Shown here piece after piece: positions 26,464 through 35,722 of a stretch of DNA of 64,000 bases (position 1 is its first letter; each line of letters begins with the position of its first letter). The notes beneath the pieces are model-generated. The model was given only the letters and a program-made list of their open reading frames with translations. It did not search any database and was not told where the DNA came from. This DNA is from Acidobacteriota bacterium. Lineage in GTDB: Bacteria > Acidobacteriota > Terriglobia > Bryobacterales > Bryobacteraceae. A program made the translations under genes and the position numbers. The stretch lies in assembly GCA_005808475.1 (NCBI GenBank), contig SYLY01000098.1, forward strand, positions 1 through 64,000, given 5' to 3'.

Positions 26464-27921
26464 TCAATTGCCCCGCAAGTCGTAGCAGATCAGCCGGGGA
26501 CCCGTGCCCCGGACAACATCCTTGTCGTGCTGGACCACGTAGAGCAGGCCCCGGCTCAACACCGGCAAGCTCCACGTCTGCCGGGCCAGGAACAACGTGG
26601 ACCGCGACAGCTCCTTGTATCCCTTCGGCGACAGGTCCATCCACAGCAGATGCCCCAATTCGCCGAGCGCCAGGAATCGTCCATCCACGCGGAGCAGCGT
26701 CCCGCGATAGGTGGACATCGCCTGCTTGCGCTGCTGGCCGTTGACTTCGAACGTCTCTTCCCATTCCGGATTCGTCCGCCACGCGATCTTGCCCGTCTTC
26801 ACGTCCACCGCGGCCAGCGACGCGTCCGGTTCGTTCCGTCCGTCGAAGCCGTAGAGGAAGCCGTCCTTGTGCACCGGCGTGTTGAAGTGGAGGCCGAATT
26901 CGGGAGAGGTCCACGCGGTCTGGTGTTTGAAATCCGGTCCTATGCGCAAGAGCGCGCCTCCGGCCTTGTAGCTGGCCGAGACGAACACGCTGTTGTCGAA
27001 GATCACCGGGCACGACGCGTTCACCGACTCGTAGCTCTTGCTACGCCACGGGAACGTGAAGTCCACGGCGCCGTTGCTCGGATCGATCGAAAGCAGGCCG
27101 CCGGTGGGCGGGTTGCTCTCGCCGCCGGCCAGCACGAAGACGCGCCGCTTGCCGTGCGGATCGCCGGGCATTGGCGAGGCGTAGCTGGCGCCCCACTGGT
27201 CGCCCGCGCCCCACGCCATGCGCCCGGTGTTCTTGTCGATGGCGATGACGGTGGGGCCGCCCGGCGCGCCTATGTTCATCACCAGCAGGCCGCCCTCCAG
27301 CAGGGGCGTGCCCGCGACGCCGAAGAAGTCCTGCGGAACCTTGAACTCCTTCAGCAGATCGCGCTGCCAGAGGATCTGGCCCGTCGCCAGGTGGAAGCAC
27401 ATCAGCTTGCCTTGCGCGCCGAGCGTGTAGACGCGCGGACCGTCGATCGCCGGGCTGGCGCGCGGACCGTTGTTGTAGCCGTAGCGATCCTCGTAGTCCG
27501 TCGGATACGCATACCGCCAGTAGCGCTCGCCGGTGGATGGCTTCAGGCACTCCACCACTTCGCGATTTCCTTCGCGATGCAGGAACACCAGGTATTCTCC
27601 AGCGATCGATGGCGAACTATAGCCGGTTCCCTTCTTCATCTCCCAAACGATGGGAGGTCCGGACGGCGGTAGCTTGCCGGCCAGCTTGGTCTCCGGCGAT
27701 ACCGCATCGTGCGACGGCCCGAGGAACCACGGCCAATCGGAGGTCACCGCGCCCTTGGGTAGCGCCTTCGGCTTGCGATGGAATCGAACGTCCGTGTTGG
27801 CGGCCGGTTGCGCCGCGGCGTCGCCGGATGGCGCCTTCACGGCGGGTGGCGCCGGGTCCTGAAATCGCTTTTGGGCGAATAGCGAGAGCACTCCACAGAG
27901 CGCCAAGATGGCAAATCGCAT
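26464..27921 (-). CDS. Secreted PQQ-like beta-propeller
   Basis: A 485-residue exported protein. Signal peptide (RFAILALCGVLSLFAQ), a low-complexity linker, then propeller blades beginning DWPWFLGPSHDAVSPET. Blades carry the typical closing phrases (HLATGQILWQRDLL, AIDKNTGRMAWGAG, DVKTGKIAWRTNPEWEE). Unlike the two other propellers in the window it has no EF-hand insertion. Start at 27921 is preferred because TAGAAT ends 10 bases upstream and overlaps the other ATG at 27933. It is divergent from the next propeller gene with 29 bases between starts. Confidence 0.83.
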   Translation of the reverse strand: MRFAILALCGVLSLFAQKRFQDPAPPAVKAPSGDAAAQPAANTDVRFHRKPKALPKGAVTSDWPWFLGPSHDAVSPETKLAGKLPPSGPPIVWEMKKGTGYSSPSIAGEYLVFLHREGNREVVECLKPSTGERYWRYAYPTDYEDRYGYNNGPRASPAIDGPRVYTLGAQGKLMCFHLATGQILWQRDLLKEFKVPQDFFGVAGTPLLEGGLLVMNIGAPGGPTVIAIDKNTGRMAWGAGDQWGASYASPMPGDPHGKRRVFVLAGGESNPPTGGLLSIDPSNGAVDFTFPWRSKSYESVNASCPVIFDNSVFVSASYKAGGALLRIGPDFKHQTAWTSPEFGLHFNTPVHKDGFLYGFDGRNEPDASLAAVDVKTGKIAWRTNPEWEETFEVNGQQRKQAMSTYRGTLLRVDGRFLALGELGHLLWMDLSPKGYKELSRSTLFLARQTWSLPVLSRGLLYVVQHDKDVVRGTGPRLICYDLRGN

Positions 27922-27931
27922 GCGAGATCCC

Positions 27932-27937
27932 ATTCTA
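27932..27937 (-). promoter_or_regulatory. -10 box for the minus-strand propeller gene
   Basis: Minus-strand TAGAAT ends 10 bases before the ATG at 27921. It includes the ATG of the longer possible start at 27933, which argues against that start. Confidence 0.45.
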
Positions 27938-27950
27938 CGCCGCGCTTACC

Positions 27951-29372
27951 ATGAGAGGAATGACACTGGCGCCCTTCCTCCTCATCGCCGCCGCCGCGAG
28001 GGCGGCCGATGTTCCGTGGCCGCAGTTCCGCGGTCCGAACGCGCAAGGCGTCTCGGCCGATACGGGGCTGCCCGTCGAGTTCGGCCCGGATCGCAACCTG
28101 ATCTGGAAGACGCCGCTTCCGCCCGGTCATTCGTCGCCGGTGGTGACGCGCGACCGCGTATTCGTCACCGCGTTCGAAGGCCGCGAACTGGCGACGTTCT
28201 GTCTGCGGCGTTCCGATGGCCGTGTCCTGTGGCGACGCGGCGTGGAGCGTTCGCGAGAGAACCCGATCCGCAAGCCGAACAACCCCGCTTCCGCGACACC
28301 GGTGACGGACGGCGTCAACGTGTTCGCCTTCTTCCAGGATTTCGGCCTCGTCTCCTACGATGCTTCCGGCCGCGAACGTTGGCGCGTGCCGATGGGGCCG
28401 TTCCGCGTCTACTATGGCCACGGCGCTTCGCCGATTCTCGCCGATGGCGCGGTGATCCTCCCGGTGGACCAGGACGGCGGCGGCTCCTACCTCACGGCCA
28501 TAGATGCGCGGACTGGGCGCGAGCGCTGGAGAACGCGGCGGCCCGAAGTGATCTCCGGCTATTCCACGCCGGTGATCCACGGCAAGGAACTGCTGCTCGC
28601 CGAGTCCTTCCAACTCTCCGCCTACTCGATCGCGACGGGCGAACGGACCTGGTTCGTGCCGGGCCTGGCGTGCGAGATGAAATCCGTGCCCGCCATCGCC
28701 GAGGGCCGCGCCTATATCAACGGCTGGGGCTTCCCGGAGAATCAGCCCGGCCGCCAGATCGCGGTGGACGAGTTCGATGTGGCGCTGGCCAGGCAGGACG
28801 CCGACAAGGACGGCAAGCTGTCGATCGCCGAGATGCCGCACGAGCGGCTGAAGAATCGCGGCTATTTCGGCACGTTCGATCTCGACGCCGACGGCTTCCT
28901 GAATCGCGCCGAGTGGGGAGTGGCGCGCGCGATGCTGGCGTCGGAGAACGGGCTGCTGGCGATCGCCTTGGGTGGCGGCGGCAACCGCGGCCGGGAAGCC
29001 ATCCTCTGGTCGTACCGGAAGCCGGTGCCGCAGGTGCCCTCCACGCTGCTCTACCGAGGCGTGCTGTTCATGGTGAACGACAGCGGGATCCTGCTATCGA
29101 TCGATCCGGCGACGGGCAACGTCCTGAAGCAGGACCGCTTGAAAGGGGCCATCGACAAGTACTTCGCGTCGCCGGTGGGGGCCGATGGCAAGGTCTGGCT
29201 CGTATCCCAGGACGGAACCGTTTCCGTGGTGGCGGCGCAAGGACGGTGGGAAACGCTGGCGGTGAATTCGCTGGGAGAGGAAGTGTTCGCCACGCCGGCC
29301 ATCGCCGGCGGCAGGATCTATGTCAGGACGGCGGGCGGCCTGATGTGCTTCGGGAGCCGCCCGCCGCGATAG
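27951..29372 (+). CDS. Secreted PQQ-like beta-propeller with two canonical EF-hands
   Basis: A 473-residue exported protein. The signal peptide (LAPFLLIAAAARAAD) is followed by VPWPQFRGPNAQGVSADTGL, the same opening as the protein at 8533. Between blades, around residues 282-322, are two EF-hand loops with every ligand position filled (DADKDGKLSIAE and DLDADGFLNRAE), so calcium binding is likely. Later blades include LSIDPATGNVLKQDRL and GRIYVRTAGGLMCF. Start is ATG 27951; an in-frame ATG at 27960 is possible. The open frame reaches back to 27537 but that part is opposite the other propeller and is not coding. Confidence 0.83.
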   Translation: MRGMTLAPFLLIAAAARAADVPWPQFRGPNAQGVSADTGLPVEFGPDRNLIWKTPLPPGHSSPVVTRDRVFVTAFEGRELATFCLRRSDGRVLWRRGVERSRENPIRKPNNPASATPVTDGVNVFAFFQDFGLVSYDASGRERWRVPMGPFRVYYGHGASPILADGAVILPVDQDGGGSYLTAIDARTGRERWRTRRPEVISGYSTPVIHGKELLLAESFQLSAYSIATGERTWFVPGLACEMKSVPAIAEGRAYINGWGFPENQPGRQIAVDEFDVALARQDADKDGKLSIAEMPHERLKNRGYFGTFDLDADGFLNRAEWGVARAMLASENGLLAIALGGGGNRGREAILWSYRKPVPQVPSTLLYRGVLFMVNDSGILLSIDPATGNVLKQDRLKGAIDKYFASPVGADGKVWLVSQDGTVSVVAAQGRWETLAVNSLGEEVFATPAIAGGRIYVRTAGGLMCFGSRPPR

Positions 29373-29377
29373 CGGTT

Positions 29378-32300
29378 CTAGAAGTGCAACCGTAGTTGGA
29401 AGCGGATCACGCGTCCGCCCCCATCCTGGGCTGTCTCGTTGAGGAACAGACCCGTCTGGGAGCTGATCACGTTCGCCGCGATGGTCTGCGCGTTCTGCGG
29501 CGGCGAGAAGGGACTCACGCTGACCTTGCCGTACATCGGCGTGTTCCAGATGTTGAAGAACTCGTTGCGGAGTTCCAGCCGGAAGCGCTCCGTCAGCGCG
29601 AAGTTCTTGACGATATTGAGGTCCCAGTTGCGAAGGCCGGGTCCGCGCTCGCTGTTGCGGCCCAGGTTGCCCGGCGCTGTGCGGCGCGTGCCGTTGTTCG
29701 CGGCGATGCCGATGTAGCGGGCATCCTCGCGGCGGATGGGCGCGTTGCCGGCGTCCGGATTGACGTAGCCGGTGGGCGACGTAGCGCTGGGAACCGCGCG
29801 CACGCCTTTCGGCCCGGACGGATTGAAGTCCGGCCGGTCGAACGCGGCGCCGCCCAGTCCGTCGGCGTCCTGGCCGTTGACCACGCTATACGGAACGCCG
29901 CTCTCGTAGGAGGTGATGCCGGTGAGCATCCATCCGCCGGCTAGCTTTCCGAGCGCGCCCTTCTGGGTCTTCATGAAGGGGAGCTCGTAGGTGTAGGTGA
30001 ACACCAGACGGTCCGGCCGGTCGAAGAAGCCAACGGCGCGGTCGATTTGCAAGCCACCGAAGAAAGACGGCACGCCGGCGTTCTGCAGCGTGGACGTGTT
30101 GCCGAAGCTGAAGATCTCGCTGCCGTTGTCGATCACCTTGGACCGCGTGTAGGCGGCCGTGAAGCCGAAACCGTTGGCGAAGCGGCGCTTCACTTCGAAC
30201 TGCGCGCCGTGATAGACCGACGAGCCGCCATTGCTGCGCAGCGTTCGGGCGCCCTGCAACTGATCGATGCGATTCTCGCGCCGCGTGGTGGTCACGTTCG
30301 ACGGCACGGGCGTCCGCAGTTCCGCCGTCACCAGCGGATTGCCGTCCTCGGTCGCGAACAGCTTGGTTCCCTTGGTGCCGACGTACGACAGGTCGAGCAG
30401 GATTCCGCCCGGCAGTTCGCGCTGGATGCCACCCGACCATCGCTGGAAGTAGGGGTTCACCAGATTCTTGTACACCGCGCTCTGCGTGAGGAACGGCGTG
30501 ATCGCCGGAGCCACGTTCGGAATCAGGCCGGAAAGTCCGGAAAGTCCGCGCGGCGCCGCCGTGGTCACCTGCGACGGATTGTTGCCGGCGACCGAGTTCG
30601 GAGCGCCGGCCACCATGTTCGAGGTGATGTTGTTGAAGTAGCTGTCGTAGCCCATCGCGTAGCCCATGCGGAACACGCCCTTGCCGCCGCCGAACAACCG
30701 TCCGAGCGGCCCCGAGTCGTACTTGGGCGCGAAGGCCAAGCCCAGCGTGGGCGACCAGTTGTTCTTGTCGCCCTTCACCTTGTTCGGCTTGGTGAGCGCG
30801 CTGTCGAGCGTCACCGGATCCACGTTGCCCAGTCCCGTGTACACCGGGTTCAGGATCACGTTCATCGGCGTTCCGAAGTATTCGTAGCGCGTGCCCAGCG
30901 TCAGTGTCAGCGCCGGCGTCGCGCGCCAGCGGTCCTGGAAGAAGTACGAATGCCGGAATAGCGACGGGTAGTAGACGGGGCTGCCGAACGTACGCGCGGC
31001 GCCGCCTCCGCCTCCGCCGAAATCGTCCAGGAAGTTGGCCAGGCCGCTGAACGGCTCCGCGCCGGTGCTCGCCGCGAAGGTAAGCTGGCCGCGGAGATTG
31101 GAGGGCGCCGCTTGGCGGGCGCGCTGATCCATCAGGTCGAAGCCGAACCGGAACGTGTGCGTGCCGCGCACCACGCTCATCGTGTCCTGCAGGACGTAGT
31201 TGTTGAACGTGCGTCCCTGCGGGAACGTGGAACTGATGCCGTAGCGGCTCGTGTTGAGCGTGTTGATCCCCTGGATTTCGATGCCAGGCAATGTCTGGCC
31301 GAGGGGATTCGCCGGATCGAGCGGCGCGTCCAGCACGAAGCGCGTGTAGCCGGGGCGCATCTCATTGGTGACCGACGGCGAGAACACGTAGGTGTGATAC
31401 AGCGACACGCTGGCCGACTTCTCGGTCGAACTGGTGATGAAGCTGGGGAAGCTCAAACTCTCGCCGCCTTTGGGCGTGTTGTCGTCGTGGATCAGAAAAC
31501 GGCCGGCGATGGAGTGCCGGTCGCTGAAGCGATGGTCGAGCTTGGCGCCGTACTGGCGCAAAGTTTTTGTCTGCGCGTAGGGAGTGATAAGGCGGCCGAA
31601 TTCCACCTGCGGACGGCCCGCTCCCAGCGGAACCTGGAACAGCCTGGTGACGCCCTCGAAGCCCTTGCTGATGCCGAGTAGCGTGTCGGCGTTCTTGTTC
31701 CGGCCGGCGGGGAACAGCCGTTCCAGCGTCGCGCGGCCGGCGGCCGAGGGCGTGACCATTTCATTGGTGCTCGTCGAGAACTGGCGCAGTTCGAGATAAG
31801 AAACATGATAGAAGGTCCGGTCGCGCTTGATGCGCCCGCTCAGCGTCCCGTCGAACTGCTGTTCGGTTCCGGCAAAGTTCTTGCCCCGCGCCCGAATCGC
31901 GGGGTCTTGCGCCAGCGAGCTCGAGATGGCGTCGTCCCGCGTGGAATCGAGCACAAAGCCGGCCGTTCCGTGCAGGCTATTGGATCCGGACCGAGTGATC
32001 AGGTTGATCACTCCGCCGCCGGCGCGGCCGAACTCGGCGTCGTAGTTGGTGGTCTGCACGGAGACCTCCTGCACGCTGCCCGGATTGAGCACCTGGAAGG
32101 CCTGGCCTCCCACCGAGATGTCGTTGTTATCGGTGCCGTCGATCATGAAGTTGTTCGAGCGGCCTCGCGCGCCGTTGACGATGAACGTGCGCGCCGGCGT
32201 CGCGAACTTGGTGGTGGTCACTCCCGGCACGGTCAATCCGAGATCCACCGGATTGCGCGATGCATAGGGCAACTGCGCGATCTCCTGGAATTCGACGTTA

Positions 32301-32692
32301 CGGCCGCGGACCGGCGCCTCGGTCTGGATCTGAATGGCGCTGTCGGAGACTTCGATCACCTGCGTGACGTCACCGACCTCGAGGACTGCGTCCTGGGTCG
32401 TCACCTGCGCGGCGCCGGCGACCACTCGCGGCGCGGAAAAGGCCCGGAATCCCTGGAGTTTTACGGAAATCTTGTATTCGCCGGGGTCGACCGCGTCGAA
32501 GCGGTAAAGACCCGATGCGTTCGACTGCGTGGTTCGAGTGGCGTTTGTGGCAAGGCCGGTGAGTTCGACCGCGGCATTCGGGATCGCGGCGCCCTGGGCG
32601 TCGGACACCAAACCGCTGACCGTGCCCCTGCTGGTTTGCGCGGCTGCCGAAAACAAGGCCAAACCCGCGATAAAAGCGAGACGAGGTAACAT
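29378..32692 (-). CDS. Oar-like TonB-dependent receptor with carboxypeptidase-regulatory domain
   Basis: A 1104-residue outer-membrane protein. The signal peptide (LPRLAFIAGLALFSAAAQ) is followed by a CarboxypepD_reg domain (SGLVSDAQGAAIPNAAVELTG, GLYRFDAVDPGEYKISVKL). Next is a plug-like region (ARTFIVNGARGRSNNFMIDG, AEFGRAGGGVINLITRSG) and a long beta-barrel ending in an aromatic residue (FQLRLHF). This is the Oar/TonB-like family expanded in Acidobacteria, presumed to import oligomers or siderophore-like ligands. Start at 32692 follows a GGGAGGT site; the extension to 32779 was rejected because it reads through the promoter. It is divergent from the multihaem cytochrome gene across 37 bases. 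Confidence 0.9.
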   Translation of the reverse strand: MLPRLAFIAGLALFSAAAQTSRGTVSGLVSDAQGAAIPNAAVELTGLATNATRTTQSNASGLYRFDAVDPGEYKISVKLQGFRAFSAPRVVAGAAQVTTQDAVLEVGDVTQVIEVSDSAIQIQTEAPVRGRNVEFQEIAQLPYASRNPVDLGLTVPGVTTTKFATPARTFIVNGARGRSNNFMIDGTDNNDISVGGQAFQVLNPGSVQEVSVQTTNYDAEFGRAGGGVINLITRSGSNSLHGTAGFVLDSTRDDAISSSLAQDPAIRARGKNFAGTEQQFDGTLSGRIKRDRTFYHVSYLELRQFSTSTNEMVTPSAAGRATLERLFPAGRNKNADTLLGISKGFEGVTRLFQVPLGAGRPQVEFGRLITPYAQTKTLRQYGAKLDHRFSDRHSIAGRFLIHDDNTPKGGESLSFPSFITSSTEKSASVSLYHTYVFSPSVTNEMRPGYTRFVLDAPLDPANPLGQTLPGIEIQGINTLNTSRYGISSTFPQGRTFNNYVLQDTMSVVRGTHTFRFGFDLMDQRARQAAPSNLRGQLTFAASTGAEPFSGLANFLDDFGGGGGGAARTFGSPVYYPSLFRHSYFFQDRWRATPALTLTLGTRYEYFGTPMNVILNPVYTGLGNVDPVTLDSALTKPNKVKGDKNNWSPTLGLAFAPKYDSGPLGRLFGGGKGVFRMGYAMGYDSYFNNITSNMVAGAPNSVAGNNPSQVTTAAPRGLSGLSGLIPNVAPAITPFLTQSAVYKNLVNPYFQRWSGGIQRELPGGILLDLSYVGTKGTKLFATEDGNPLVTAELRTPVPSNVTTTRRENRIDQLQGARTLRSNGGSSVYHGAQFEVKRRFANGFGFTAAYTRSKVIDNGSEIFSFGNTSTLQNAGVPSFFGGLQIDRAVGFFDRPDRLVFTYTYELPFMKTQKGALGKLAGGWMLTGITSYESGVPYSVVNGQDADGLGGAAFDRPDFNPSGPKGVRAVPSATSPTGYVNPDAGNAPIRREDARYIGIAANNGTRRTAPGNLGRNSERGPGLRNWDLNIVKNFALTERFRLELRNEFFNIWNTPMYGKVSVSPFSPPQNAQTIAANVISSQTGLFLNETAQDGGGRVIRFQLRLHF

Positions 32693-32696
32693 GGGG

Positions 32697-32745
32697 ACCT
32701 CCCTGAAGGAAATCCTTTTCCCACATCCAATGTGCCCCAAGTATA
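32697..32745 (-). promoter_or_regulatory. Promoter and ribosome site of the receptor gene
   Basis: Minus-strand TATACT (32745-32740) lies 47 bases before the ATG at 32692, and GGGAGGT (32703-32697) lies 4 bases before it. This is a conventional leader, in contrast to many neighbours. The -10 box falls inside the first codons of the divergent cytochrome gene. Confidence 0.5.
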
Positions 32746-34391
32746 GCATCCGCGTCTTATGCGCGATCTTCGTGTTCATCGCGTGGGGAGAGACGGGAGA
32801 GCGTTGCCGGAGCTGTCACGGCGCGGCCGTGGATTCCTACGCGCGAACCGGCATGGCGCGCTCGGTGCGAAAGATGCAACCGGCCTACCGGGTGGAGGAT
32901 TTCGCCGGGAAGAACCGGTTTCTCCACGGGCCGTCCCGGAGCCAGTTCGTCATGACGGAGCGCGAAGGGCGGTTTTTCGTGGCCCGCCAAGCCAGGGAAA
33001 ACGTCCCCGCCATGGAACTCGAGATCCACTACGTATTAGGATCGGGCAATCACGCCCGTGGCTACCTTCATCGAACGCCCCAAGGCCGGCTTGTCTCGCT
33101 GCCGGTTACCTGGTATGCGGAGAACGGCGGCTACTGGGACATGGCGCCGGGTTACGACCGGCCGGACCACCCCCACTTCCGCCGCAAGGCCGGATTCGAC
33201 TGCCTGTTCTGCCACGACTCCTATCCCCGAGCCAATGCCGATCCCGAGGATCCCATTTACATGGCGCCGCTGCCGGAAGGGATCGGATGCGAGCGCTGCC
33301 ACGGCGATCCCGCCGCTCACTTGGCCAAGCCGGGCCGGAGCACGATCTTCAACCCCCGGCGCCAGACGCCCCAACGCCAGGACGAGGTTTGCATGCAATG
33401 CCACCTCGAGACCACCTCGCATCCGCTGCCCGCGTCGATTCGCCGCATCGGCCGCGGTCCGTTCGACTACAGCCCGGGCGAGCCGCTCTCCGATTTCGCG
33501 GTCCACTTCGACCACGCGCCGGGCGGCGGCTTCGACGACAAGTTCGAGGTGGTCAGCGCTCCTTACCGGCTGCGCCAGTCGCGCTGTTACAAGGAGTCCG
33601 GCGGGCGGCTGACGTGCATCACGTGCCATGATCCTCACCAGCCGGCCCGGGCCAATGACGGGGCCTGCGTCTCCTGCCATCGGCCCGATCACGGAGAGGG
33701 CCCGCGATGCTCGTCCTGCCACATGGCAACGCGGAGGCCGGAGGACGCGCCTCGTACGACGATCACCGATCACCGGATCGCGCGCAGGCCGGATCGAGGT
33801 CCGGCGCCGGTGCACGCGGGCACCTACGCGGGAGCCGTCGCGCCCTATTACCCCGCCGATCCCGGCGAACTGTACACGCTGCTCGCCAACCCGGACCGGA
33901 TGATCGCCCGGCTGCGCGAGACGCTCGCCGCCGCCGGACCGCCTTCGCCCGAGCCCTACGTGATCCTCTCCGACGCGCTCGCCCGCCGCGGCGACCGGCG
34001 CGCCGCCGAGATGCAGGCCCGGCGAGCCGCCGGCATCGATCCGGAGTACGTTCCCGCCTGGCGGCGCATCGCCCTGCTGACGTTCCCATCGCCCAAGGCC
34101 GCCCGCGACGGACTCCGGCGCGCGCCGCGCGATCCGGTGTTGCTGACCGTGCTCGGCGAGGCCCTGCGAACCGGCGGCGATCTGGACGAAGCGGCGCGAA
34201 TGCTCGAGTCCGCCATCGCCGAGGATCCTTTGCTACCGGACGCGTTCGTCAATCTTGGCGCGTTGCACGCCTTGCGTGGAAACAGGGAGCAGGCGGAGCG
34301 GCGTTTCTCCGAAGCGTTGGCCGTCGATCCTGGCAACGCCGCCGCCGCCGCCAACCTGCGCCGCCTGCGGGCAACCAATCCCGGAAAATAA
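32730..34391 (+). CDS. Seven-haem c-type cytochrome with C-terminal TPRs
   Basis: A 553-residue exported protein. After an N-terminal signal (IRVLCAIFVFIAWG) seven CxxCH haem motifs can be counted: CRSCH (26-30), CLFCH, CERCH, CMQCH, CITCH, CVSCH and CSSCH. The last ~170 residues form tetratricopeptide repeats (PYVILSDALARRGDRRAAEMQAR, DAFVNLGALHALRGNREQAERRFSEALAVDP). This cytochrome-TPR architecture belongs to a periplasmic multihaem family related in shape to cytochrome c554. Start at 32730 is inferred from the signal peptide; the frame opens at 32529 inside the receptor gene. It is followed after 4 bases by the permease, so they may be co-transcribed. Confidence 0.85.
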   Translation: MCPKYSIRVLCAIFVFIAWGETGERCRSCHGAAVDSYARTGMARSVRKMQPAYRVEDFAGKNRFLHGPSRSQFVMTEREGRFFVARQARENVPAMELEIHYVLGSGNHARGYLHRTPQGRLVSLPVTWYAENGGYWDMAPGYDRPDHPHFRRKAGFDCLFCHDSYPRANADPEDPIYMAPLPEGIGCERCHGDPAAHLAKPGRSTIFNPRRQTPQRQDEVCMQCHLETTSHPLPASIRRIGRGPFDYSPGEPLSDFAVHFDHAPGGGFDDKFEVVSAPYRLRQSRCYKESGGRLTCITCHDPHQPARANDGACVSCHRPDHGEGPRCSSCHMATRRPEDAPRTTITDHRIARRPDRGPAPVHAGTYAGAVAPYYPADPGELYTLLANPDRMIARLRETLAAAGPPSPEPYVILSDALARRGDRRAAEMQARRAAGIDPEYVPAWRRIALLTFPSPKAARDGLRRAPRDPVLLTVLGEALRTGGDLDEAARMLESAIAEDPLLPDAFVNLGALHALRGNREQAERRFSEALAVDPGNAAAAANLRRLRATNPGK

Positions 34392-34395
34392 GACG

Positions 34396-35703
34396 ATGAT
34401 CGCGACTCTCGAGCGCTATTTCGAATTCGACAGCCTTCACACGAATTGGCGCACCGAGATTCTCGCCGGCCTGACCACGTTCGTGACGATGGCCTACATC
34501 ATCTTCGTCAACCCCGCGATCCTGAGCCAAACGGGCATGCCGGCCGCGGGCGTCATGACGGCGACGTGTGTGTCCGCCGGGTTCGCCAGCATTCTGATGG
34601 GAGCGTACGCCCGCTATCCGATCGCCCTGGCGCCGGGAATGGGCTTGAACGCCTACTTCACCTACTCGGTGGTGAAAGGGATGGGCGTGAGCTGGCAGAC
34701 GGCGCTCGGAGCGGTGTTCCTCTCGGGAATCGCGTTTCTACTCCTCACGCTGGCGGGTGTGCGCGAGAAGCTGGTGTCGTCCCTGCCGCGCGAGCTCTAC
34801 TCGGCGGTGGCCGTGGGCATCGGCCTGTTCATCGCACTGATCGGATTCCGCAACGCGGGCCTCGTCGTGTCCGATCCGAATACCGGCTTGGCGTTGGGGA
34901 ATCTGAGATCGGCCGGCCCCGCGCTGGCTCTTGGTGGACTGGTGCTCGCGGCCGGACTGGAGGCGCGCAAGGTTCGTGGCTCGCTGCTGATCGCCATCGC
35001 CGCGGCCACCGCTCTGTCGTTGGCGTTGGGACTCACCCGTTTCGAGCCGCGAACGCCCGGTTTCGCGGAGATGTTCTCGACGTTCGGCGCGTTGGACATC
35101 CGCGGCGCGTGGGGACTCGGACTCGCCGAGATCGTCCTCGCGTTCCTGTTCGTCGACCTGTTCGACAATCTCGGCACGCTGGTCGGCGTGACGAAGAAGG
35201 CAGGTCTGCTGTCGGCCAGCGGATCGATCCCGAGAGTGGATCGCATTCTCACGGCGGATTCGGTGGCGACAATCGCCGGCTCGCTCGCGGGCACATCCAC
35301 GGTGGTCAGCTACATCGAGAGTACGGCGGGGCTGGTGGCGGGTGGACGATCGGGCGTGACGGCGATCGTCACGGGGCTGCTGTTCCTGGCGTCCATCGCG
35401 GCGGCTCCTTTGGCGGGACTGATTCCGGCGTTCGCCACCGCTCCGGCGCTGATTCTGGTGGGCGCGGCGATGGCGTCGCACGCGGCGGAGATCGAGTGGC
35501 GCGACATCGCGACGGCGTTACCGGCGTTCGTGACGATCGTGGCGATTCCGTTCACGTTCAGCATCGCGAACGGGATCGCGCTCGGTTTCTCGTCGTTCGC
35601 GCTGGTGCGGCTGCTGGCGGGTCGCGGCCGGGAGGTGAGTCCGCTGTTGTATGTCCTGACGGCGTTGTTCGCGGCGCGGTTCGTGTGGCTCGGGCGAGGG
35701 TGA
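34396..35703 (+). CDS. NCS2/AzgA-type purine permease
   Basis: A 435-residue inner-membrane transporter with about 12 hydrophobic segments. Hallmarks are TNWRTEILAGLTTFVTMAYIIFVNPAIL at the start, the APGMGLNAYFTY motif, FVDLFDNLGTLVGV and STVVSYIESTAGLVAGGRSG. These fit the AzgA/GhxP branch of NCS2, which imports adenine, guanine or hypoxanthine with protons. Start follows the cytochrome stop by 4 bases; the frame opening at 34255 is inside the neighbour. Length is normal for the family. Confidence 0.92.
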   Translation: MIATLERYFEFDSLHTNWRTEILAGLTTFVTMAYIIFVNPAILSQTGMPAAGVMTATCVSAGFASILMGAYARYPIALAPGMGLNAYFTYSVVKGMGVSWQTALGAVFLSGIAFLLLTLAGVREKLVSSLPRELYSAVAVGIGLFIALIGFRNAGLVVSDPNTGLALGNLRSAGPALALGGLVLAAGLEARKVRGSLLIAIAAATALSLALGLTRFEPRTPGFAEMFSTFGALDIRGAWGLGLAEIVLAFLFVDLFDNLGTLVGVTKKAGLLSASGSIPRVDRILTADSVATIAGSLAGTSTVVSYIESTAGLVAGGRSGVTAIVTGLLFLASIAAAPLAGLIPAFATAPALILVGAAMASHAAEIEWRDIATALPAFVTIVAIPFTFSIANGIALGFSSFALVRLLAGRGREVSPLLYVLTALFAARFVWLGRG

Positions 35704-35722
35704 CGGGGGGACAGGGTCCGCG

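Noticed and set aside
27537-27950. Upstream extension of the EF-hand propeller frame
   Set aside because: It is opposite the other propeller gene and precedes a clear signal peptide at 27951.
32529-32729. Upstream extension of the multihaem cytochrome frame
   Set aside because: It overlaps the receptor's first codons on the other strand and precedes a good signal peptide.
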